Shown here: piece after piece, positions 35,701-47,700 of the stretch | Layout: each line of letters begins with the position of its first letter | Numbering within the stretch: the stretch's first letter is position 1 | Assembly (NCBI GenBank): GCA_030248225.1 | Contig: JASANE010030191.1 | Span: 1 to 64,000 of the forward strand | Source of the DNA: Trileptium ribeirensis | Lineage: Eukaryota; Nematoda; Enoplea; Enoplida; Thoracostomopsidae | DNA length: 64,000 nt | Direction of reading: 5' to 3' | Notes under the pieces: model-generated | Databases searched by the model: none | Seen by the model: the letters and a program-made list of their open reading frames with translations, nothing else | What the model was told of the DNA's origin: nothing | Program-made: the position numbers and the translations under genes

Positions 35701-38700
35701 CGCATCAATATGCTCGTGTACCCAATTGGATGCCCACCGGAACCATGTGACCCAACGTAACCATATGAACGACCTGATCGAGGTCCCGTCACCACCTCAA
35801 CTATAGTCGATAGATACCCGTCGCAAATCATAAAGCACTATGCCCGCGAACCTCGCTATGTAACTAGATATATTTTAGGATTTCGGTTTGCACCGCCGAC
35901 GTGAATAGATTGGATATTGTTACTATTTCAGTAATGGATAACGGTTGTAATTACTGTTATCTTTGTCGTACTATATCGCCCGTCTTGCCATAAAGCCACC
36001 CATTGATGTTCTTGATCTATACGATATTACTATTGCTGTTATACAATACCATTTGTGGTTGCCATAAAGACGCTCGTTTGCGTATATGACTTGTATACTC
36101 CGATCATGATCATATCTATTGTTACGTACCATTATACTGTTGTTCTTGCACATGCTTATTTGAATTGGTAAATCGATTGTGTTGATTCCGTATATCTAAT
36201 TCATATCTTGACACGTAGGTGGATTGTTGAAAATCGTATATATATAATTTATATATAATATATATTATATATAATATATATATATAATTATCGTACCATA
36301 CTTGTACTAATTTGTATCCGTTTCGTTGACTATGGCGTATGGCCACATATTTGTATATAGTTCCATGGTATTTTCACGATACTTCTATGTGATTATTGTC
36401 GTGTATCGTTGTACCTCTGATATTCGTAATTTGTAGGGATTTATGTAACTATGAGCAACCCATAAGTCATTAGGTCAAAGTGAGAGAAATGTTAGCGATT
36501 TTGCGCGGATAAATCGGTACTTTTATGGGTAGGAACGTTCGGGTTTGGTGAGCTCTTGCCATACCCGACCCGCCAATGAATAGGACGGTACGACTCTCCG
36601 TACGCCCCGATATGTATAGGATACGCCAGAACCCGTGCGTTATTACTACGAGATTTAGTCGATTTTAGTAGACAAAAAATAGTGGCCTTGACGAAAACCT
36701 GTCACGACTGTCCTCCCGAGTGAAGGCCACAAAAAGATGGCTGTTCGCCCTATAGCGAACAGCGAATAAGCAATTTTCCTGAAAATTATTAGTACAAAAA
36801 GTTAATATTAATTTACTAGTGTTCAAAATTAAAGAATACACTGGTAAATCGTAGCGACGAAAATTTTATCAGCTACCAGCGTTCATTTTCGTTGGCTAAG
36901 TTAGCTGATAAAATGAAGATAAATTGTCAATTCCGAAAACTCCGAATTTAAAGTTGCGGCTCCAACCCATAATTCCGGAACCGTTGGGAAATCGCAACTT
37001 TGAAACTTAATATTTTTGATAGAGAATTTTACATTCTTTAAAATGCGACCGGTCCCGTGGATCTCCGAACAGGATCGACGGACTTATTAGCAAGTAACGA
37101 GGTATGTATAGCAAACAAATCACACGTGATTAAATAACTTAATGAATAACTGACACAATAATATATATAGTACGTCGAGCCGAACGTTTGAGCCCAGACG
37201 GACCCGCTGTGCTCACTTTTGGATACCCTTTCCCGTGAAAATCGCAGAAATCATGCCCCGGTGGTTGTGTTTCCTCACATTGGATTCCTCTCGTCGAATC
37301 CGACACGAACATGTACCCCTCACACCACAAAACAATGGCCCGAACCCGCGAGTACCTCTTAAAACGCTTATAGAATTATAGAATAGTCCTTATAGAATTT
37401 AGGATGGGCTCGCCCGAGAGTCCACCTTCCCCTATTGTAGCCCAAAAATGGAGCTGTTACACATCAAATTGTTCGGACGGACACACCGAGTCTTTTGGCA
37501 CTTAACCGAGGGAATGGCACCCTCTTTTTTGCCCCGTTTGCCCTTGTTTGTTTACTCAGTAGCGTCTCTTTCTACTAACCCCAATTCCAAATACATAAGT
37601 ATATATGTTAATACGTGTGCTTATAGAAACTGAACATGTGCTTTCTGATACTAACATTTATAAGTTAATATCAAATTTTCTATTAAAGTGTGCCGCCGCT
37701 GGATGTACTGCTGTCCTTTAAGCAAATAAGTTCAATTAGGCACAAACTTCATAACAAGTTGATTCGGTCTGCAATCTCGTGAGCTTGATGTGGACGCTTC
37801 GCGATTGTATTAATATACGCCATAAACACTGCTATAAGTTGTATGTTTCTTAAGTCAACAACCCTGTATTTGAACCACTAAATTTATATAAACTGTATAA
37901 ATCTTATATAAAGTTTCTAGTTATTTAAATTTTTTTATCAGTAATCTAGAACATAGTAGTGTGCTTCATAGACAAATAAGCTCGACCTTATCGAGCTGAA
38001 CCACTTTAATTTATTTTGTAAATTTGGAGTTGGTAGAACATCGGAATTGTCCGGACGGTGTGTATATAGTTTATTATAGAGTTAGTGTATAATTTGCCGA
38101 CTGTTTAATATTAGACTGTAAAACATTCATATAAAAGAGACAATAAATCATCGAAATTGCCTATAAAATTGGTCCATAACTTTGTCAAAATTTGCGATGA
38201 TAAGAACGTTTGTATAAGAGCTCAAATGTACGGTCAAATCGTCCCAAAAGTCCTAACGAAGCACTTTTGTTAAACTTTAGGCGACCCTATAAATCAAGTT
38301 TAATTGCTACAAAAAGCACTATTTAAGCAGAGCCTCTCGAGCGTTCAATCTGACTTCGGCAGCGCAGAGTACGATCGGTTTGCAGCCCGGCTCTGTGGCT
38401 CTTCAGTAATTGTAATCTAACTTTGTTGCTTACTTCTTTTACTTTTTGGTTTGCTTACTTGTGGTTTTGCGAATGGATGTATGAGCGATGGACGTCGAAT
38501 AATCCGACTCGAGACTGTATGTGCGGACGGTTAGGCGGTGTAGAGTAATCGAGTATCATTGACGATAGGTTAGAGATCCTAAGCTTATCAGCTAGCCTGT
38601 AGAACCGAACTCCGCTTCGATGAGCACTAGCGTGTAACAATTAGCCTCCCTCTCCATACTTTTGTTTACATGATAGCCTTGCCCGTCCTAACTTGTCCCG

Positions 38701-41700
38701 CAGACCCATAGCCGCAGTTGGCCACTCAAACGATTCAGTTAGAAAGTCCAAGACGTACTGAACCACCCTCGGTCAATGAGTTAAGGCTAAACCGACGCGA
38801 CACTCGCGTATATATCTGTTTTACATGAATCCCTGAGTCGAGTTAGGAACCGAAATATGGCCCTGAGCCGACCGAGGTTATATAAAACTTTTCCTGATGG
38901 ACATTTGGAATGAAGCTCCATATTATCCTTGACCGCGCTTTATTATTGAATCTTGATAGACTATTATACCCATGTTTTTACTCAAATGATGAATCCACTG
39001 AACACCAAGCTGCCCAAATGCACTTATTGTAGAAAAACTGTAACGAGAGTGTTTGTTCCATGACGAAATTCCTTCCCAGGAATTGTACCGAACTTTATTA
39101 GGATCCCAGTGGCGACCTAAGCTTCTAAATTAAGCCAAGAATTTTAACCGACCTGCATTTGAATTCACTAATCTAACGTCTTGTGAGCGAGACAGCTCGC
39201 TCGTAGTGAAATGTTAACACATTCTAAGAATTAACCCCAGGAATTCGGCTGGACCTTTACCCGGATCTCGATAAGGATCCTAGCTATTGATTTATTGCGT
39301 AAAACCTTCAAATATCACCGATGATTTACAAACCCGACAACCTTGAAAGGGTTTGCTCCTCCTCTCTAAATGTAAATTTAGAATATTTTGGAATTCCTTG
39401 GAGCTCTATTCGAGAGTTGTTTTGAGGTCGAAACAACAAAAGTTTATGTAGCTGTAGGATAGTTTCGATGGCCTACCAGGCATCGCTATTTAGAGTTATA
39501 GTCTCAAACATATTTGTCGGTAGCCGAACGTAAATTTTAACCCCAGCCCCTATGCCCTGAAGTTGGCTTGAAATTGGCACGATTGTAACGTATATATATA
39601 GCCAACCAATTTATACAGGTTCCCCTGACGCCCCGAATTTGCTTTTTGTATCACATTCGTCCTTCGTCCCACACTAGTACCGTCGCGTAGTAGCGAAGAT
39701 GATGACCGACCCGAAGTGATCGTAAAGTGACTTCCATTACCAAAACTTGAGTTGAGGCATCCAATTAGTGGAGAAATTAGCTAAGTAAGCTAAGTCTTTT
39801 AACATCTTGGATCTTTTGGAAGTTTGGAATAGTTTTCGAGCAGCTCATTGCTTCGGCAGATGCCTATTCACACGTTCAAGTGTAACGTTTCCCGTTTTCA
39901 ACCGAGGATCAAGCGAGTATTTAATTGTCAAGCATGGGAAATTTAACACAGGACAAGTTTAACTAAAACTTTGCCGACCCGTTTATAGCCTTTCCACACT
40001 GAACCGTAAATTATCACGATCTTTTTGTGATCTTTTGTCAAAGCCGAATGATAAGAGTAGTACATAATAGGTTTGTCAACCCTCAGGCCCGTATCAAGTG
40101 TTGGAGCATTACCTATCGGTTGAATTACTAATGAGCATCGAGTCATGTTTACACGACAGTATTAACAACGAAATTTAAGATTGACGTAGACTGATCCTTC
40201 GACCCGTCCATATGTGTAGGAAGAGCACATTTGGAACCTTTCGATAGACCAGATAAATCTACGAAGTAAACGAATCGAATAACCCCCAGCCGCCTCATTG
40301 TAGAACATGGAATACCCTAATTAGTCAATGCTTTCGTATTTAGACATACTTTTCTTTATCACTTGTGGTTTAGCCGTAATTCTTGGTAAGAATTTAGAGC
40401 ACCGTTCCGCCTAGCCCGAGCCCAACGAAGGCCCTGCGCGAACCCCGATGTAGACTTAAAACCGACCAGTTTGTACTTTTCCCTGGATCCGGCTCGATCC
40501 AGCGTCTTCTGTAAACGTGCAAATTTGGCCGCCGAAGCGAAATATCATTCCTCGTGTTGATAAAGTGCAATTAATGTACACGACACGTTATAAATTTTAG
40601 TATAATTTTGTGTTGCTAAAATCTGAAAAATTAGAAAGTTAGATCCTGATCTAATCTCTTTCTAAAGGGACCTCTAAGCCGCTTAGCAAAGATTTTAACC
40701 CTACCGATTACGACTCTATTCTGGCTCGTGGTCATGGACACGAAAAAGTCCGTTTTTTCGCATTTATTTAAGTTATCAATGAGTACAGATCTAAGCCCAA
40801 AGTGTGTATCCTTGTTACCTTATTCAAAGGAAAGTTTCGTAGGAATCTGGCATCGCGATTAGCATGTCGTACATTGCATTAGAAAGTCTTGTTGTACCCA
40901 CACTTACAATTTATTCATACCTATGCGTGTAGGAAAGAAAATATTAATATTATGTCATTGTCAAACTCGAAATTTGGAGTCGTACCCGTCGCGAACTCAC
41001 CAACTTGTACGTGTATTAATAAGAATATTTTTGCTGTACTGTATCCATATTAATTGTTCAGCTGTAACCACGGTTGAATCGGTATAACATGTCGTATCTT
41101 AATCCATCTGTATTTATCCATATCCGCGCATCCTCTACCATAATCGTTGATTAGGATGTGCAAAATCAATCCCCCACAATCCCATTGCGTGCGCTCTGAC
41201 CCGCATAACCGAATTTACCTGTTTCGTTTTGCCGCCTTTAGCTTACCTGAACCTATTGTCTAATCGGAGTACCCTCGTATTAGTAGCCATAGTACCGAGC
41301 GTGTAGTTAGCCGAATGGCGCCTCTCCCCGTACTCGCCTCGTACTACTTGTATGTTTTTCCCTCCCGATTTTCGAGTAAGCTAAGCACAGCTGTCATTAG
41401 AAAAGGGTTTAGCAGCTCACGCCGTGATTTGAACCAGCTGTGAGTGTCCTCTGACAGAGGCGATGACTCCGGTTTATCCAATAAGTGTCAGCCTTCCGAC
41501 TTTGTTCTGATAGCGTACCGTACCCCATTGTTGTTGTATCCATGGTATTATCCCGTACGATACATTTTTGTCCGAATACCATTTTGGCTTATCAATAAAT
41601 ACTAAATCTAAACCTAAGTTGTCCATGTGTTTTGCTGACCATAGTAGCGACACGTGTTTGTCGACGACCCACGTTGAAGTTTGACACACGCACAGAAGAA

Positions 41701-44700
41701 GCAAACCTTAGCGTGACTTGCCGATTCCTATATTGGTATTAGTACTGAAGTGCGACCTAAAGGAAAAAAATTTTGCCCGAAGACAAACTTTCACTGAACA
41801 CGTCCAAAATGAAATGAAATTCGTGGAAACCACTCGTGACCCGACGTTAAACGTCTAGGGATTTGTCGGACCTCAGTGGGGCCACTGGCTAACTAAATTA
41901 ACCGTTCAGGAAAGTAGGAAAATTAATCAACCCGAACATTTGATACACTTCCAGGTGGAACGATGATAGGGAATAGTGGTATGGACTCTTTGGCCTGAGA
42001 GCAGGTGACAGAGCCAACCTCCCTAGGGACTTCAAAGGTAGTACTGCTTAGGCCACGTGCGCAACTCGTCTGGCAGGATCACATCACATGTCGTGTGGGC
42101 ATTGCTTTTGGAAGTGCTTAATGCAGCAGCCTCACGTCGATCTAATACACATATATACATATATTATTAATATAATGTATTATGTATATATTTGCATAAA
42201 TGTTTCGTGTTATATACTAGTCTGTCTAAGTGTTATTGTATTCTACAACCGAGATGAGCAAAAATACCACAATTCGCTTAAAGTAACCATACTTTTGTCG
42301 GAGCTAAAAATTTCTCGGGGTCAAAGTAAGAAATTTAAGAGTTCAAAGTTTGGGCGGCAGGTGGCCAATAGGTGTCAGTGCCCGGACATGAGAGGTCGGC
42401 CCCCTTACCCCTATACCGGAATCCCGCCCTTTGTGGGAATGCTGTGGTTGTTTTGCTTCAAAAAATTGTTACCTTGTTTTTCATTAAGAAAACAGTTCAT
42501 TATCAAACGTAATCGTTGAAACGTGCATGCAATTTTTGTGCGAATTTAATTGAAAATATTATAAAAATAACGGCCGCATATATATCGGTCGAGCACACTG
42601 TGTACTTTGGTCTCCAGAACAAGTTTGAGCCATATAGAAGTTTAGGTTATGGAAGAGCTCTGCAACGCGGGCGACGACACTTTAATGCTGTACAACGATG
42701 TCGCATCGTTTGCCGAATTGGTTGAGCTAATGGAAGGCCCGGAACCGGATATTGCCAGCGACAATCCACACGACACGACGCATCCGTTAACTTATCACTT
42801 GGCACTAATTCAGCTGTTCCAGTTATGCACCGATGGCAAAAATGGCGATACGGAGCTAAAAGCGGCGAATCTGCTTACGGTCGAAGACATCATTCGCGTC
42901 GTAACACATCCGAGTGCCACAGTTTTGGTATGTTTAATGGATGCTAGACTATGACCGTTGGATTGACTGGTACTGTATCGAATTTGAACATCTCAAAACA
43001 TACACCCATAAAAACTGCTTTTCTTTCAGTTGGTAGAAACCATATTAGTATAAACTGTCACAAAGGAAAAATACTGTAATTTTGTCTATGGCGAATTATG
43101 AGTCTTGTTCCACGGTGCTGTAGTCACGGACATTTTTTTTCGTTCGGTAGCGGAGGACGCACTTTCGTCTGGACCCGGACTGACAATTTTATCCAGACGC
43201 GGACGGGCGCAATGTTGTCCCGGCGCAGACGGACGCAAGTATCTGTCTTTACTGATCGTACATGACAAGATATCGAACTTTCATTGTGCAAGTATATTAA
43301 TAAAATACATTATAATCAACAAAAATTTAGTATTTAATTATTTCTACGATCAAGTATGTAGTGATTTAGGTTTTACGCCACGGGCACGGTATCGCAACTC
43401 CGAAAGAATGTTTGTTTAGTCTGATTTTCAACATCAATTTTATGTCATTGTAAACCTGCGCAGAAATGTGTCCGACTCTTTGCATTTCAACCCAAAATTA
43501 TCCGTTAATAAAAGCTACACAGCAACTTTAAAATACAAACATACAATAAATTCAATACTGGATTATTCGTTAATGCTTTAGTGTGCTCAACTATTTATGA
43601 CAATTTTCACCAGCGTTTTTGCCATTTCAAATTCTCTTGATTTCTAAACCTCTCCTTCTACATATGTATATTAATATATTACATTTCGGAAGTAATTTAT
43701 ATATTATGCATGTACCATTATTGAGTAGGTTGTTTGATTTAATAGCCTATTATACTACTTAGCAGCGTGCTATACTGCGTTAGTTTTCGTTTCGGTGATA
43801 AATATGAGCGGCAAGCACTCCAAACTAACCAAGCATTAGGCGACGAATTATTAAAATTTTGTGCGACCTAGAGCTCGTAACGGCTATTATGTTTCTTAAT
43901 TTATTTATAGAAGTGATAACGTAGAAAACGATATTATATTCTGTCTTTGTGTTCTCCGTGGCTACTCGGTGTTCATGCCTATTTGGAATTTCGAAATTGA
44001 ACCTCTTAAGCCTTTATTAAAGCGAGATAAAGCCAATAATACAGTAGCGGAAACAATGGCTGCAATTTTCGGTACATTAAGGGGTTCCTCTTGCAGGTAT
44101 AGTAAAGTTGGGCCTACAAGCTAGACGGAGGCTTGATGGTGCCGAAAAACTACCAAATCGTGTGGTAGTAGCCATAAAATTTGTTTTTTCACTGGATTCT
44201 ACGACACACGTAACAGTGTGAAACAACATTTTCCATAACGAGTTTTTCACATACTGGTTGAGGTTAACCTCATGAGCTAAAAAATTTTAAATAAAACAGT
44301 TCCTGTGGCAGCTTCGTGGCATAAGTTGTAAAATTTACCGTTATTTTCAGCAAGCTTTTCCGGTAACCAAGCAAGGCTTGTTACTGTTACCCTAGTAACA
44401 TAACGTAAGGTGGTAAAATTAAACAGTTTTAGATCGCAACTGTCATGAACGTTATAATTTTAGAAAAGAATTTTTACTTTGTAGGGCTCTATTACTTGTA
44501 AGATTGGCTACTTTTGACGTAAAGTGCAACTGAATTTATCGTATCTCACTATTCCGAAGATCTATAGCCCATATACAGTACTCGCCAAAAATGACCGTCG
44601 CATTTCGAGCGAGTCGCGAGCGAGTCTCGAGCGAGTCGCGAGCGAGTGGCTCGCTCGAGATTTCGCAACTATTTAAATTAATAGAAAATTCTATTTTTAG

Positions 44701-47700
44701 AACAAATTTATTTCGAGCGAGTCGCGAGCGAGTGTAGAGCGAGTCGCGAGCGAGTGTCGAGCGAGTCGCGAGCGAGCGACAGTCATTTTTGGCGGGTACT
44801 GTAGTCCTCAACGCCTAAATAATTATTGAAAAAATGACAATTTTTCACAATTTTGTGTCAAAATTTAGCATTTATGCACGAGTAAACTTGAGGTGACCCT
44901 AGCAACCATCCTATTTTGTAATTTTACATAAAATTGGTTACGGAACGCTTTTTGGTGATTTGAAATTCGGCGTAAAACTATTCGCGGACACACCACTCGC
45001 GATTGAAATTTAACCATTTTGTGTTCGCGAAAATTCAAGTAAAATTATCCACATTTTTGATAACGGAAATTTGTCGATTTGAATTAAACCAGTTTTGTTC
45101 GCGAACATCGAGAGCTTAACTATAAGATCCATTTGATTGTGACGTCACTTTTGCGTTAAATTTGTTCGCGAACACTAAAATGATCCAAATTAAAATGGCT
45201 AGGCATTAGGAACCGAATTTCTGCTAATTGAAATCGTCGATATTGTGTTCGAAATTTCTGGTCTAATTTCTGGCACTTGAATTTGATTTTTCCAATTTCC
45301 GGTTAGCGAAAAACCTAATGAAAGTAAGTCTTTCTTCCGTAATAAGGATTTATGATTCGATATCGGTAATGACAAAATAGGATGGTTGGCTGGGTCACCT
45401 TAAGTTTACTCACGCATTATTTGGCTTCTCTATAGGACCAATAGTTTACCGGGAAGGGGAGAGGTTGTTATTTACATATTATATATTGTTATTTATTTAT
45501 ATACGTATTTATGTAGGACGCACTTCAATTTTATATAAGATTTTGTCATAAATAGTCTAAATATAAGGAGCAGTATTGAGTTTTGTTGTACTGTTTTTGT
45601 TAGTGCAGGTTTTTTTTAAAATGGACCCTGGGTCCAGCAAATTTTTTTAGCCCAGACCTTAAGCTCTGGATTCAAATTTACAATTTTTGGCTCCAAAATT
45701 TTTACACAATAATGAAACGTAATTACGAAACGCAATTTTACATTATTACAAATACATAAATTATTCTCTGCCTGTCCCAAGCCAGGATAAAGGACGAGAG
45801 CCATCCATGAAACCAGCAGTAAGCAACTATGTACACATATAAGCACGAACGGCTAAAAGCCTTCTGGGTACTCATTGCTGTTATACCATTGCATTTGAAT
45901 CATGAAATTACTGGAAACCCCCAATTTAGTTATACAGAAAAGAAGGGCGATACGGTATTTCACATTACTCATCATTTTATTGATGTATTTTCCAAATTTT
46001 CCATTTCACCTGTAATCAAATCTACTTGTGCACATGGCTTTGCTTTTGTGTCGCTTTAGTAATTTCTTACACTGATACTATCTTCTGCTCGGTACACGGA
46101 ATAAATTAGGTATACGTGTCTCCCAGCATTTTTAAAAACTAGTGAAGCTCGCTTGCGAGCCAGAATTCGAGTGGTGAGAACAATCCCCCGAAGCAGAAGT
46201 GTGAAAAATGTTTTTAACAATATTAATTCACACAATATTTTTGACACTCGCAATGAGCTTGTCGGCCCAGAAAACCCCATATAAGACACTAAAAGCAACA
46301 AAAAACACACATTTAGGTGCATTTCCCACGACATTTCACCAAATAATGAAATTTGGCGCCAACTATACGCTTATAGACTCCAGATTGGGAAGTAGTTGAA
46401 TAACTTATATCATTGGAAAGCCCTGGTAAAGCTACATGGAATAGGCCTCTTAGTTTGCGAATACCTCGTTTACTTATTGAGAAAAGTCGCAAAGACTGAA
46501 GGGGGTGCCCGAAAAATGGGCCAAAATGACGTCATTTTGCCCCATAACTTTTCCCACGGGAAAAAAATCAACAATCGGGCTCCGTCACTTCACCTAAATC
46601 GACCATTGCGGTTCGAATAAGCTATCTTGCATCAAAATCCGCCCAATCGTTATCGAGATCCGTTACGACAGACACACACAGACAGGACCTCCTCAACCCC
46701 CCTCCAGAGCCAAAATTGAAAATTCTCGTTCCACTCGAATTCAATTACAGTCTCCCCGGTGTGGCGAAACAAATAATATAGACGACATTCCCGAATCTCT
46801 GCCTCATCAATAACTATTGCTATAATATCTTTTTGTCACGAGCTATGTGCCTAAGTTTAAAAAGTACGTACCCAAAATGAAATTTTTCAAATTATGATTT
46901 ATGGTCGTTGAGCGTGAACGATGGATTCACCAGCTTATTTAGCCGTTACAGCGCGTTCGTTCCAATAGTTCAAAGCTACAGTGATGATGTTGCTCCTTTG
47001 GACGTTATAGCGGTGAAAATATGAAATTTTGGCTACCGACAGTAATAACATTCTTTGCAGTTTTTCTTTCTGTTCAGTCTTTAGCTGACAATGATTGCAG
47101 AATACTCTGAATGCAATCGCATGCGCCCAATACCACATACATACTTTTCATTTAGTGCAATGACAAACGTGACTAGAGTCAGATGTCATCTTAATATGTT
47201 AAATATGGCTTTTTACGTTGCTTAATGTATTCCTTGTGTCTTACTGTGTTTTTGGGATTTTTATGATCTTTGGAAGCTCAATTAAAAAATCTGACTACTC
47301 ATTTAGCGTGGACTTCTCTCGGACGCTCTTCGCTGGCTACAGTCACGGACGGAATTAATTGCACACACACACGAACGCAAACGCACACGAATGCTAATGC
47401 GTTTAAACGGACACGCATGCAAATTCGTTTAAACATGCACACACGCACGCAAAGTGTGTAAGCGCGCACGGAAAAGAATTTAAACGCATTGACGTGTGTA
47501 CGGATTCGTTTTTGTGGATTTGTGTCCGTGACAGTACCTATTTATCGGGACTAAAACATTTTTGCTCTGCATGTCGTTTTCTTGATCATGTCTAGACTAT
47601 GGCAAGCATCTTTGCACGGTTGAAACACAGTATATAATTCAGTATTCGATCTTGATAATAGAAGCTAATAGTACAATAAATTGTAATAGAATCGGTATCA

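Larger units (their letters stand above)
32142..42645 (+). other. Intron 5 (10.5 kb), the largest intron
   Basis: GTTGGT donor, GTTTAG acceptor. It starts with an 815-bp CAGTCACGGAC element (32374-33188) and a CAGTAC-family copy (34885-35163). It then holds a repeat shared with intron 9 (35510-36440) and a long region (about 38400-42060) whose minus strand shows decayed gypsy-like reverse transcriptase words. I see nothing interpretable in 33190-34880, in 36440-38400, or in 42060-42645 apart from AT-rich sequence. Confidence 0.75.

Noticed and set aside
38330..38460. Promoter-like block with CTCTCGAGCGTTCAATCTGACTTCGG and GC-rich sequence, possibly an LTR start
   Set aside because: No second copy or matching LTR was found in the window and no gene follows, so it cannot be supported.
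42088..42519. 143-aa + strand frame just before exon 6, the longest open frame outside exons
   Set aside because: It is an unrelated mix of AT-rich hydrophobic and repeat-like sequence, ends before the acceptor at 42645 and is in no compatible frame with exon 6.
44536..44811. 91-aa minus-strand frame with LARDSLxTRSR repeats (and similar frames at 25900-26214), resembling an SR-type protein
   Set aside because: It is the GCTCGCGACTC array of a MITE read in frame; it has no flanking gene structure and ends with the element.
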